From Olavius algarvensis associated proteobacterium Delta 3 (GTDB taxonomy: Bacteria; Desulfobacterota; Desulfobacteria; Desulfobacterales; CAFBRK01): DNA of 64,000 bases. The position numbers and the translations under genes are program-made. The first letter of the stretch is position 1. Each line of letters opens with the position of its first letter. This document shows positions 9,183-18,238 of this stretch, piece after piece. The DNA lies in contig CAFBRK010000226.1 in assembly GCA_903231505.1 (NCBI GenBank), positions 1 to 64,000 of the forward strand. Direction: 5' to 3'. Below the pieces are notes generated by a model that did not search any database, was not told the DNA's origin, and saw nothing but the letters and a program-made list of their open reading frames with translations.

Positions 9183-10112
9183 TTACCGCCGCCGATCGAT
9201 ACCCAATTTATCCAGCAACGACCGATCCGTATTCCTGTTTTTGTTCCAATAATCGGTCATTAGGGTATGGGTCCGCTCGGCCCGAGTGGTCAAGCGGGGC
9301 CGCCCACCCCGAAAATCATCGGGGTAGGTATCCTCCCAGCCTTGAATCCGATGGGGAAATTCGGCTTCGAAAAAAATGGTCAGTGTACGATCATCCTGAG
9401 ACATATGGACACGATAGGCCATGAGCGGAAGCCCCTCCAGGCTTTTTTTCCGGATGGACCACAATTCGGCCTCTGCCGGCTGCGGTGCAAGGCGTGTGTG
9501 GCGAAACCGGGAGTAGAGCGTCCCCGGGATCAGTTGAAACCGCCCCTCCGGCAACGTGGCCGGCGCCATCCGAATCCGGTTCCACAAGGCATCCTCGGAC
9601 AGGGCCGTTGCAATGGTCATCGTTTGATCCGCTTCAGTTTCGAAATACGAGTAGGAATGCACCTGGTAGGTCGTGCCCCTCAGATTCAGCTGTGTCCAGA
9701 CCTGCCCGCACCACTCCTGCCCGCTGAATGTTATTTTGAGGGGAAACGGCCTCTTTTGGAAATCCACAGGGGAAAACACCGACGTCATCACCGAATAGGG
9801 GTAGATACCGGTGAAAAACGTTCGGGTGGCATTCAACTTCAGAACCGGAATGTCTCCGTCACCGGGCCGGTCCGCTTTCACCTGGAGAGCGGGATTCATG
9901 GACTCGGTGACAAAAATGAGCACCGCATCACCCTGGTGGATCTCCCCGTAACGGGCCTGCTCGAGGGTAAACCGGGAAATCTCCGCGCCCTTCGGATACC
10001 AATAGGCGTTGAACTGATCGATGGTGGGGTTTATGGGTTTCGACTGGGCGTGTGCAACGACCCCGGTTGCCATAGCTACCCATGCGATACAAAAGAATAT
10101 GACCCGTCTCAT
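9183..10112 (-). CDS. Conserved exported protein of unknown function
   Basis: 309 residues from ATG 10112, with GGAGG seven bases upstream. A signal peptide (about residues 1-23, ending AHA-QS) predicts export to the periplasm. The mature start, with DQFNAYWYPKGAEISRF and ARYGEIHQGDAVLIFVTE, is the signature of a family of small secreted proteins that is common in Bacteroidetes and some deltaproteobacteria and is sometimes mislabelled as a septum inhibitor. Nothing in it suggests catalysis: there is no conserved Ser/His/Asp triad, metal site or transmembrane segment after the signal. The neighbours in the same direction are an ECF sigma/VWA pair 236 bases upstream and the C11-like gene downstream, but spacing is too wide to claim one operon. 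Confidence 0.7.
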   Translation of the reverse strand: MRRVIFFCIAWVAMATGVVAHAQSKPINPTIDQFNAYWYPKGAEISRFTLEQARYGEIHQGDAVLIFVTESMNPALQVKADRPGDGDIPVLKLNATRTFFTGIYPYSVMTSVFSPVDFQKRPFPLKITFSGQEWCGQVWTQLNLRGTTYQVHSYSYFETEADQTMTIATALSEDALWNRIRMAPATLPEGRFQLIPGTLYSRFRHTRLAPQPAEAELWSIRKKSLEGLPLMAYRVHMSQDDRTLTIFFEAEFPHRIQGWEDTYPDDFRGGRPRLTTRAERTHTLMTDYWNKNRNTDRSLLDKLGIDRRR

Positions 10113-10348
10113 TCCCTTACCTCCAATGACTGGATGTCAGACCCTTACCATAGGGCGCACGATCACTTTTTCAAAGGGACAGATATAGACGTTTTCTGAC
10201 ATGCCATTTTTCCGGCATTGTTGCTTTTCCCTGGCTGAAAAAAATTTGGGGAACGACACGCCTATCCGATCTGAATGAATGCCGCTTCCGACCGTCGAGT
10301 GCATTTTCATATCCCCTGGCTGAAAATATTTCATGAGATGCCAAAGGG

Positions 10349-12295
10349 TTAGCGGTCACCCATAGCCCGCGCCGTCTTGGCCAGACGGACCAGACCCAGA
10401 AACTCCGCACGGTAGCCGAACGGATCGCTGCCCCTGGCGGAGTTCGCCAGCGCAAGCACATCGTCCCACGAAAAGTCCGTTGTGTAGGGGTCGTCTCGGA
10501 GGATCTGCCCGAAAGCGGCCACGGCCGCCGCAAAGCGGGCCTCCGTCGGCGCCTCATCGATTGTCGGGGTTTTCTCTGTCGCGTTGATGGGTTTTTGGAT
10601 CAGCCGGCTGCGATCGGCATCCGGTAACTTGTATCGAATTTTCAGAAACGCAAGTTCACCGGCGGTGTTGGCCGGCGCCGCGGACGTTCCCTTCGGCGGA
10701 CCGTAGCGCAGATCGTCAACCAGCCTGTTCGAACTTCCCACCGGAGTCACTTCGTATAGTGCGGTGACACTGTGCCCGGCCCCGATTTCACCGGCGTCGA
10801 CACGGTCGTTATTGAAGTCTTCTCGCCGAAGTTGCCGCGTTTCGTACCCAATGAGCCGGTACTCGGCCACCATTGACGGATTAAATTCCACCTGGATTTT
10901 GACGTCCTTGGCGATGGGAAAGAGCGTGGACCCGGCTTCGTCAACCAGCACTTTCCGGGCCTCGTTCAGGGAATCGATATAAGCGGCGTTGCCGTTTCCG
11001 TTTTGAGCCAGCTTCTGCATCAAGGCATCGTTGTAGTTTCCCTGCCCAAACCCCAGCACCGACAGATAAATCCCGCTTCGGCGCTTTCGTTCCACAAAAT
11101 TTTTAAGCGTCTCAGGGTCCCGGATGCCCACATTGAAATCCCCGTCGGTGGCCAAAATCACCCGGTTGACACCCTCCGGATCGAAATTCGATTCCGCCAG
11201 TGCATAGGCCTTTCGAATGCCGGCCCCGCCTGCTGTGGAACCACCGGCCCGAAGATTACCGAGGGCCGCCAGTATCTTCCCTTTTTCCCGGATCGGTGTA
11301 GGCTCCAGGACGGTCCCTGCCGCTCCGGCGTAAACAACCATAGATACCCTGTCTTCCGGTTCCAGGGTCTTTACCAACAGTCGGAACGCGTTTTTCAGCA
11401 ACGGCAGTTTATCGGGCATGTTCATTGAACCGGAAACGTCGATCAAAAACACCAGATTGGCCTTCGGTCGATGGTCCGGGATCAGGTTGAAGCCTTTGAT
11501 ACCGATATGCACCAGGAGATTTTCCGGGTTCCAGGGCGCGGGGAAAACCGAAGTTGTTGGTTTAAATGGTGTCTGTCGATCCGCCGGGAGCGGATAGTCG
11601 TAATCGAAATAATTGATCAGTTCCTCGATTCGAACGGCGTGCCGCGGGGGCATGTGCCCATTATTCAATGCCCGTCTGACAAATGCATACGCTGCCGTGT
11701 CCACGTCAATGGAAAACGTGGACACCGGGTCCTCGGCGGCCCGCTTGACCGGATTGGGATCAAAGGCTTCGAAACGATCGCGCCCGATATATTCCTGTTG
11801 AATCGGAGCTGAGTCTTTTCTCATCAACGCCGGAGCGCTTCTCATCTTGGCAGGAGATCTACTCTCTGCGTCGGCACCGGCTGCGACCCGGAACGGATCG
11901 GCCGTTATCTCCCTGGCGGCAGTGTCCGTCGATGGTGTTACCGTTTGGGGTACCTCGGACTTCCGGGCCGGTGCTTCCGGCGCCGGGGTGTTCACCGGAC
12001 CCGTTTGGACGCGACGATAGGAAACGAAATTGGGCGTGACCATCATGAACAGCACGGTCAAAGCGAGACAAACACTCATTGTGACAGCAATCGGCTTAAC
12101 CATGGCGGGACCTCCTGTTAGGGTTTTACCTAATAGACGCCACCGCCGGGCAAATCCTTTGGTTGTTTTTTCCCCGGCTTTGAATTGCCGGTCAAATTCG
12201 TCCGTTGCCTCCCGGACAGCCCGTTGACGGGCCTCCGTCCGAGGCTCGGGAATTGGAAGTGCTCCCATCCGTTTTTGTAGGTCTTCATCTCTCAT
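10349..12295 (-). CDS. VWA-domain protein, YfbK/calcium-activated-chloride-channel-like
   Basis: 648 residues. The N-terminal 60 residues are charged and cytoplasmic, like the zinc-finger-free tail seen on proteins cotranscribed with ECF sigma factors; one membrane segment follows (about residues 66-88, ending LTVLFMMVTPNF). A Pro/Ala-rich linker leads to a von-Willebrand-factor-A-associated domain (FSIDVDTAAYAFVRRAL), then the VWA domain with an intact MIDAS motif (FLIDVSGSM, later ATDGDFNVG), and a C-terminal DUF3520-like region. Proteins of this build are surface or periplasmic, metal-binding and thought to mediate protein contacts. Its ATG overlaps the stop of the sigma-factor gene (ATGA), so the two are translationally coupled. 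The N-terminal part may bind that sigma factor; this is inference. Confidence 0.85.
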   Translation of the reverse strand: MRDEDLQKRMGALPIPEPRTEARQRAVREATDEFDRQFKAGEKTTKGFARRWRLLGKTLTGGPAMVKPIAVTMSVCLALTVLFMMVTPNFVSYRRVQTGPVNTPAPEAPARKSEVPQTVTPSTDTAAREITADPFRVAAGADAESRSPAKMRSAPALMRKDSAPIQQEYIGRDRFEAFDPNPVKRAAEDPVSTFSIDVDTAAYAFVRRALNNGHMPPRHAVRIEELINYFDYDYPLPADRQTPFKPTTSVFPAPWNPENLLVHIGIKGFNLIPDHRPKANLVFLIDVSGSMNMPDKLPLLKNAFRLLVKTLEPEDRVSMVVYAGAAGTVLEPTPIREKGKILAALGNLRAGGSTAGGAGIRKAYALAESNFDPEGVNRVILATDGDFNVGIRDPETLKNFVERKRRSGIYLSVLGFGQGNYNDALMQKLAQNGNGNAAYIDSLNEARKVLVDEAGSTLFPIAKDVKIQVEFNPSMVAEYRLIGYETRQLRREDFNNDRVDAGEIGAGHSVTALYEVTPVGSSNRLVDDLRYGPPKGTSAAPANTAGELAFLKIRYKLPDADRSRLIQKPINATEKTPTIDEAPTEARFAAAVAAFGQILRDDPYTTDFSWDDVLALANSARGSDPFGYRAEFLGLVRLAKTARAMGDR

Positions 12296-12831
12296 GATGT
12301 TACCGACAGCATTTCCTTGAGTTTCTCCCTGGCCTGAAACAGGTGTCCGGACACGGTTGCCTCGGCGCAGGATAATACCCGGGCCGCTTCCTTGTGGGTC
12401 AACCCTTCTGCCCAGACCAACATGGCCGCAGCCTTTTGCCGAGGCGGCAGCCGGTCGATGGCGCCATATAGCTGGCGGGCTGCAACGACAGCCTCTCCCC
12501 CGGGATTCGCATGATCCGGTGCCGGTTCCTCATTGCCGGATGTCTCATACACCCGGCGGGTGGCACGTTTTCGTCCGAGATCCTTCGCGGTGTTGATGGT
12601 AATCCGATAGAGCCATGTCTTAAAGGAGGATCGCCCGGCAAACGTCTTCAGTTTTCGGGCGACCTTCAAAAACACATCCTGGGCAATATCTTCGGCGTCC
12701 TCACGATTGCCGCACCACCGGTACGCCGTACGGTAAACGGTGGTATAGTTATGCTGCACCAGCTGTTCGAAGGCCCTCGTATCCCCCTTGCGGGCGCGAT
12801 CGACCAGGTCTATGTCATTCAGTTTATCCAT
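12292..12831 (-). CDS. ECF-family RNA polymerase sigma factor
   Basis: 179 residues. Region 2 is clear (FEQLVQHNYTTVYRTAYRW, then DAEDIAQDVFLKVARKL and SSFKTWLYRITINTAKD), and region 4 has the helix-turn-helix segment LPPRQKAAAMLVWAEGLTHK followed by EAARVLSCAEATVSGHLFQA. There is no region 1.1 or 3, as expected for group IV sigma factors. It directs RNA polymerase to a small regulon, usually including its own operon. It is the first gene of a two-gene operon with the VWA protein, with a 4-base overlap. No classical anti-sigma gene is present; the membrane-anchored VWA protein is the obvious candidate for that role. Confidence 0.92.
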   Translation of the reverse strand: MDKLNDIDLVDRARKGDTRAFEQLVQHNYTTVYRTAYRWCGNREDAEDIAQDVFLKVARKLKTFAGRSSFKTWLYRITINTAKDLGRKRATRRVYETSGNEEPAPDHANPGGEAVVAARQLYGAIDRLPPRQKAAAMLVWAEGLTHKEAARVLSCAEATVSGHLFQAREKLKEMLSVTS

Positions 12832-12924
12832 TCAGGGTACCCGGTATGCTCACCCTGTTAGACGCACGTGGCGGCAAGATCCTTTGGTCCGGCATGACAA
12901 CAAATGCAGGCAATCATACATTTT

Positions 12925-12957
12925 CGGGTGACACGCTGTGGGTAAACCCATCACCCG
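12925..12957. repeat. Nested inverted repeat in a divergent intergenic region
   Basis: CGGGTGA and TCACCCG enclose a second hairpin, TGGGT-AA-ACCCA. It lies between the divergent starts of the ECF sigma gene (12831) and the first GGDEF-AAA-HEAT gene (13117), so an operator or a structured leader is possible. No promoter could be assigned with confidence in this 285-base gap. Confidence 0.45.
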
Positions 12958-13116
12958 TATTCATTAAGGATATAGTTGCAATAGTACCAAGGTACTAGTA
13001 AAATAGGCAAGGTTCTTGCATTCTGTGTGCTGAGAAGCATATCCACCCTAAACCGCCTCGGCGAAATATAATGGTTCGACCGGGGCGCACTGTCAGCCGT
13101 CGGCAGGGGAATTGTC

Positions 13117-16100
13117 ATGGAAGAATTTGAACTCGTCCAATTTTTGCATTCAGCTGGAAAGGATCCGGCTCGATTGGTCTTTGAGGACGAGCTCACAAAA
13201 ATTTATAATAGACGGTTTTTATTCCAGTATCTGGAGTCAAAGGTACCATGGGAACAATTCAACGGCAATTCTATCTCGCTTCTCATGATGGACCTGGACC
13301 ATTTTAAGTCCGTAAACGATACGTTCGGGCACCCGGTCGGGGACCAGGCCCTGATCTGGCTCGCCGACCACCTGAAAGAGCTGGTTCACGATATTGGTTT
13401 GCCGATCCGGTACGCCGGCGACGAGTTTATGGTGCTACTGACGAACACCGGCAAAACATCCGCAACAGAATGTGCCCAACAACTTATGGAACGGATCCAC
13501 GAGGATCGCTTCCAGCCACCGGGCATCGAAAAGGATATCCACCTGACCATCAGTGTGGGGGTCGCCACAGCTCCGACGGACGCCGATAACTGGAAAGATT
13601 TTATCCAGAAGGCCGACATGGCACTGTATCTTGCCAAGAAGCGTGGACGGGACCAGATGGCGGATGCGGCGGAAATTTTCAATGATACGATTTCCGACAA
13701 GGTGGCCCTTTATCGGCTCGATGGGGTAAAAATTGCCGGTCGGGTCGCTCAAATCGCCCGAATCAATGCGGCTCTGAAAGAGTTTCAGCAGAAAAAAGGC
13801 CAATTCGTGCTGCTCGAAGGTGCCGCCGGTATGGGCAAAACAGAATTTCTAAACACCCTCCGAACCGGTACAACCGGAGGCCGCTTCATATCGGTCAAGA
13901 CCATGGGCATGCCCCAGGAAATGTACCGTCCCTACTATCTGGCAGAAAGTATGATCGTCAACCTCCTGATGCAGCAGGAAGACAGCGGGGTCGATATCCT
14001 GGAACAAATAGGTTCAAAGGAGCGGGCTTTCCTGGCTCAGATTGTCCCACGTCTCGGTAGTGAGGAGGACCCTTCGCCGGCCCTCGATGCTCCGATCCTG
14101 CGCGAGGCTATCTTTGGCGCCGTTATCAAATTTTTTTCTCTGGCCGTGGGTGAACAGCCACTGTTTCTCTTCATCGATGACCTGCATTATGCAGACGAGG
14201 CGACCCTTTTGCTGATCCGGCAACTCATGAAGCGGGGCGAAATCAGGTTTTTTGTGATCGGAACGACTATTGAAGCGGGCGAACGCAGTGCAGGCATGCT
14301 GCCGGGTCCGCTGGATCGTTTCGTCACCCACCACGGGGAAGAACTCGGACTGGTCCATACGACGCTGACCTCACTGAAGGCCGATGACATCACCAAACAC
14401 ATTAAGGGTTTGTTTCCGAAAATTGAGCTGCCGGACGGGTTTATTGACAACCTGGTGGCCATCACCCAGGGTAACCCGCTATTTCTTGCCGAAATCCTGC
14501 GAAAACTGGTGCTCGATCACCAGATCACCCTGGTCGGTCAACAGTGGACCTTGCATCCATTTGAAGACGGGTATCTGCCAAAGTCCATGGAAGAAATCGT
14601 TACCGAAAAAATAGCCGACTTTGGCGAAGATAACCGGCAGATTTTAGATCAGGTGTCGGTCATGGGAGAGAATGTTTCCCTGAGCAGGCTGGTCGGCGGA
14701 TCCGACCAAATGGAAGCCACGGTGCTCCAATTTATCGATGAGGCGGCAGCCCAGGGCTTGCTGAAATCAGAATTTGATCTCAACGATGACAACGTCCGGT
14801 TTCTCGGCAAACGCATTCTGGAGATCACCTACAACGCCATCGAACCGGAACGTAAAGAACAACTGCACGAGCAGATCGGATCATACCAGGAGAGCCTGTA
14901 CCAAAAACTCCAGGCCTCCGCCGCATCTCTGGCCTATCATTTCAAGCGGTCGACCGACAAACAAAAGGCCGAAACATACGAACATATCCAGGCGGAAACC
15001 AGCCAGCGCACCTTCAATCCCGAAGAGGCGATATCCTACAGCGGCGCCATCCCGGCAGAAGCATTTCTCGACGAAGAACCCCTCACGAGGGAAGGGGTAT
15101 CTGAAGTACCCAATTTCATCCGCAAATTCATGGTCGCCCTCCGAAACATCCGGCTTTACCCACCCGGCAGCAAATCGGTTATCGGCGCCAATCAGGATTT
15201 GAAGCAGATCATCGATCACATTTTAAAGGACAACAGATCTTTCAGCCTGGCCCAGCAGGAGGACCAATTACTCATCAACGGAGAGGAGGGCACGACCGAC
15301 GACTTCAAGCCGGCTGCCGAGGCGTTTATCCAGATCCTCAAGCGTTACGATCTAAAGCAGGTGGCGTTTCGCCAAGGGCTGACCGCCAAGGAAATCGGCT
15401 TTTTCACGGATAAACTGGCCCACAGCGAACAGCGGGCGTTTCATGAAAAATTCTGGAGACAGTTCTCCGCTGATCACGAATTAAACAACCTTCTGTTAAA
15501 GCAGGTCCGTTACAAGTCCAAGACGTCCGACGCGCCCCAGACGACGGAAACGGGAACATACACGGGAATTCCGACCGGGCCGCCAGGCCAGGCCCTGGAT
15601 GATGCGCTACTCTCAAAAATCCCGGATATCCTGAGGGCGTTTTTGAGCGCCATCCGGACAACCAAGCTCTATCCGTTAACCAGCCGGGCAGCCACTCGCG
15701 CCCTATCCCATTTACTGGAAAACCTGCAGGGGTTTCTCTCGGTCGAGAGAGTATTGACGCTGTCCGAGGTGGACAGGTCTCTACTGATCAATGGGAAGAA
15801 AATCGACACATCGGCATTCGTCTTTCAGGCAGAGGAGTTTTTCAATTTTCTCGACGTCTCCGGGATCAGAAGTCTGACGTTCCTGCAAAACCTGTCACAG
15901 GAAGAGATCACCTCTTTTGTCAATGCCGTGGTCAATCAACAGGCGACCGACAACGGTACGGATTACTGGAGACACAGAATACAGCAGCTGGGATTGAGCC
16001 GGGTTCTTGTTGATCAACACCTTTACGACATTAAAAACCTTCAAAAAGGCGAGGCATCCGAGGACGGGCTGGATATTGAACCACAACGCGCGGGTGCCGG

Positions 16101-17346
16101 GATCGAATCGGCCGAACGGATTTTTTCCGAGGACGACATCCGCACTATCATCGACGGCATGCCCGAATCCGTGATCGATCATTTTCTCAAGGGCCAAGGG
16201 ACGGCAGTGCACGCGCTCATGACGGATCTGTTCGCCGATTACGCCAAGTGTCGAGTGTCGACCCGAAAAGATGTCATCGGCATCTGCAACGAAACGATGG
16301 ATGCACTGGCCCCGGCCGTTCAGCACGATTATGCCCTGATTTTAACAGATCCTCTGATCCGGAGATTTCTCGAGGAAGAGGATTCCGAACTCATTATTCA
16401 GGCTGCCAGCCTCGTGTACCGTGTGGCCGAAGGGCTCATTCAGTTCAGGGCATATCCCTATGCCGCACGGCTGCTGACAGCGGTCCGCCAACAGATGGGC
16501 TGGCTTCAGAAAACGGGCCATGCATCTCTGGAAAAACTGCTCGTCAAAATCGATGGATTGCTAAACCCATCCACCCAGAAGCTTCTTGCCGATGATCTCA
16601 AGTCAAGAGAGTCGGTGCGGCAGCGAAATGCCGCTCAACTGGTCGCCGGTCTCGGGAGATCCGCCGTTCCCATGCTCATCGAGCTTTTGCGATCAACCGA
16701 GGATTATCGAATCCGATATATATGCATGAACCTCCTGGATAAACTGGGGGAGAAGGCTGTGGAGCAGCTAAAGCGGGCCCTGGCGCTGGAGATTACACCC
16801 CGGGAGCGGGTTCGGATTCTCGAGGTCATTGACCTTCTGACGATGGATTTAACGGCTGAACTGGGTCGTGCCATCGGGGATTCCAACCGTGAAGTCCGGT
16901 TGGCCGCCCTCCGGATTGCCGAGCGTCTCACGGATCCAAGTATCCCGCAGATACTGTGCCACCTGGCAAAGAAAGCCGACATTGAGATTGCACTGGACGC
17001 GTTCAGTTGTCTGGGCCGCATGAAGTCGCCGGAGGCCGTCGAGGAACTGGTCGATATACTCAATTCTTCGAAAGAGGAGAGCCGGTCTGCCGCCTGTTGT
17101 TTAGCCCTCGGCAACATCGCCTCCAAGGAATGTGTCGAACCCCTGGCGAGAATACTCGATAGGGAGGGTTCCATATTGTCCCGCAAGCGCTATACATCGG
17201 AAGTCAGGGTGGCCGCAGCAGCAGCCCTTGCACGTATCGAACGTCCGGAGGCTCTAAAGATCCTGACCCTGCACATGACCCATCGAGATCCCCGGGTCCA
17301 GCAGATTGCTGCCGCTGCGGTTAAAGCAAAACCGTCATTCCAATAA
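13117..17346 (+). CDS. GGDEF-AAA ATPase-HEAT signalling protein (copy 1)
   Basis: 1409 residues; the ATG follows AGGGGA. Residues 1-190 form a diguanylate-cyclase domain with LTKIYNRRF, DLDHFKSVND and the active-site variant AGDEF (100-104). The inhibitory RxxD site is absent (HDIG in that place), so synthesis of c-di-GMP is plausible without product feedback. An STAND/MalT-like ATPase follows: Walker A GAAGMGKT at about 235 and Walker B LFLFIDDLH at about 349. From about 650 to 1000 there are two copies of a module centred on LYPPGSKS and LYPLTSRA, each followed by LLINGxxxxT. The C-terminus (about 1165-1409) is a HEAT-like repeat array. The protein is cytoplasmic, with no membrane segment. 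The architecture suggests a nucleotide-driven switch that couples partner binding on HEAT repeats to c-di-GMP output; this is inference. It is followed by a paralogue 892 bases downstream. Confidence 0.85.
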   Translation: MEEFELVQFLHSAGKDPARLVFEDELTKIYNRRFLFQYLESKVPWEQFNGNSISLLMMDLDHFKSVNDTFGHPVGDQALIWLADHLKELVHDIGLPIRYAGDEFMVLLTNTGKTSATECAQQLMERIHEDRFQPPGIEKDIHLTISVGVATAPTDADNWKDFIQKADMALYLAKKRGRDQMADAAEIFNDTISDKVALYRLDGVKIAGRVAQIARINAALKEFQQKKGQFVLLEGAAGMGKTEFLNTLRTGTTGGRFISVKTMGMPQEMYRPYYLAESMIVNLLMQQEDSGVDILEQIGSKERAFLAQIVPRLGSEEDPSPALDAPILREAIFGAVIKFFSLAVGEQPLFLFIDDLHYADEATLLLIRQLMKRGEIRFFVIGTTIEAGERSAGMLPGPLDRFVTHHGEELGLVHTTLTSLKADDITKHIKGLFPKIELPDGFIDNLVAITQGNPLFLAEILRKLVLDHQITLVGQQWTLHPFEDGYLPKSMEEIVTEKIADFGEDNRQILDQVSVMGENVSLSRLVGGSDQMEATVLQFIDEAAAQGLLKSEFDLNDDNVRFLGKRILEITYNAIEPERKEQLHEQIGSYQESLYQKLQASAASLAYHFKRSTDKQKAETYEHIQAETSQRTFNPEEAISYSGAIPAEAFLDEEPLTREGVSEVPNFIRKFMVALRNIRLYPPGSKSVIGANQDLKQIIDHILKDNRSFSLAQQEDQLLINGEEGTTDDFKPAAEAFIQILKRYDLKQVAFRQGLTAKEIGFFTDKLAHSEQRAFHEKFWRQFSADHELNNLLLKQVRYKSKTSDAPQTTETGTYTGIPTGPPGQALDDALLSKIPDILRAFLSAIRTTKLYPLTSRAATRALSHLLENLQGFLSVERVLTLSEVDRSLLINGKKIDTSAFVFQAEEFFNFLDVSGIRSLTFLQNLSQEEITSFVNAVVNQQATDNGTDYWRHRIQQLGLSRVLVDQHLYDIKNLQKGEASEDGLDIEPQRAGAGIESAERIFSEDDIRTIIDGMPESVIDHFLKGQGTAVHALMTDLFADYAKCRVSTRKDVIGICNETMDALAPAVQHDYALILTDPLIRRFLEEEDSELIIQAASLVYRVAEGLIQFRAYPYAARLLTAVRQQMGWLQKTGHASLEKLLVKIDGLLNPSTQKLLADDLKSRESVRQRNAAQLVAGLGRSAVPMLIELLRSTEDYRIRYICMNLLDKLGEKAVEQLKRALALEITPRERVRILEVIDLLTMDLTAELGRAIGDSNREVRLAALRIAERLTDPSIPQILCHLAKKADIEIALDAFSCLGRMKSPEAVEELVDILNSSKEESRSAACCLALGNIASKECVEPLARILDREGSILSRKRYTSEVRVAAAAALARIERPEALKILTLHMTHRDPRVQQIAAAAVKAKPSFQ

Positions 17347-17640
17347 ACATGTGGGGCACTGCCGGTATGGGATGAACTGCGGATCAGCGTTTCAACCCCA
17401 TTGACGGCAACCACCCCACCGACACCCGGCCACCATGCGCCTGGCATAGACCCTATTTCTCGTATTCGGTTAATAAACCAACCCCCGGACAACCGCCAGC
17501 CACCCGAAAACAACCCTTTTGTCGATCCGGAGGGCAATGTCCATACACCTTTCCCAGGGGACTAGGTCATGTCGATACCCCAATGGCGCCGGTCAGTGAA
17601 TTCCGCAGCAGTGAAATGGATTGGTTCATAACCATAGCCC

Positions 17641-17730
17641 GAACATTGCATGAAATCTTTTCAGCAAATGTCTTAGAAGAAACAATATCGGTGCATTAAC
17701 GTGAATACTGACGCATCGAGCTGCGACGCC
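17641..17730 (+). repeat. 90-bp dispersed element, copy A
   Basis: Aligned without large gaps to 22511-22600, with roughly 80-85 percent identity by eye. The core AGAAACAATATCGGTG and TTAACGTGAAT are shared. Translated from the ATG at 17650 it reads MKSFQQMS then a TAG stop, followed in frame by KKQYRCINVNTDA; copy B reads the same frame open (MTSFRQMSLEKQYRCLNVNPDA). It may be a decayed small gene or a conserved RNA element duplicated together with the paralogues. Confidence 0.7.
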
Positions 17731-17783
17731 ATGTGTCATGTTGAAAAACGGATGAACGGCCTGAAAAGATTTCACCCTGCGGG

Positions 17784-17881
17784 CCAAACGGAGACCTCCA
17801 TGGCCTGCGTTATTCGATATTCGCGGTAGTCAGACTACAGCTTCATCTCGAAGTGCCTTGCCCATGAAGGTCTCCATTTGG
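17784..17881. repeat. Inverted-repeat element with a central hairpin
   Basis: A 20-bp arm starting CCAAACGGAGACC at 17784-17803 pairs with 17862-17881 (two mismatches). Between them lies a perfect inner hairpin GTAGTC-A-GACTAC, itself flanked by TTCGA and TCGAA. The nested symmetry looks like a miniature mobile element or a structured RNA. There is no coding sequence inside, and I found no second copy in this window. Confidence 0.55.
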
Positions 17882-18238
17882 TGCAATGTCCGGGCTAGTA
17901 CGTAGCGCTCATCAGTTTTTCGTATACGCATCATGAAAATACGAAAAGAATACTAGCACCTTGGGCAAACTCCTTGCATGTGGATACCCCTCAGACAAAA
18001 CGCGCGTCGGCCTTACGGCATATAGTGGATCGTCCGATGATGCCACAGCACGACACAAAATACGATAGGTGCCCGATGCCATCCCGGTCGAGAGGATCGA
18101 CTTGACACAAGTTATCTGATTTATTATAATTTTTTATTAATCTGAAGCGATGCAGCCGATGAGGCAAAACGGCGGGTGTGATCTTCGGCAAAACCGTCAC
18201 TCGGATGCGTCGTAACCTATTATGTGAGGGACACGCCC

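Larger units (their letters stand above)
17347..18238. other. Long noncoding gap between the paralogues
   Basis: About 890 bases without a convincing gene. It holds a copy of a 90-bp element also found behind the second paralogue (17641-17730) and a 98-bp inverted-repeat structure (17784-17881), both listed separately. I saw no clear terminator after the first gene. The region from about 18110 to 18140 is AT-rich and may hold the promoter of the second gene, but no -10/-35 pair could be fixed. Confidence 0.6.

Noticed and set aside
10137-10334. 65-codon open frame on the minus strand
   Set aside because: No ribosome-binding site and no conserved motif; composition looks noncoding.
17347-18238. 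Possible c-di-GMP riboswitch before the second GGDEF gene
   Set aside because: The conserved GEMM core sequences and their spacing are not found; only unrelated inverted repeats are seen.
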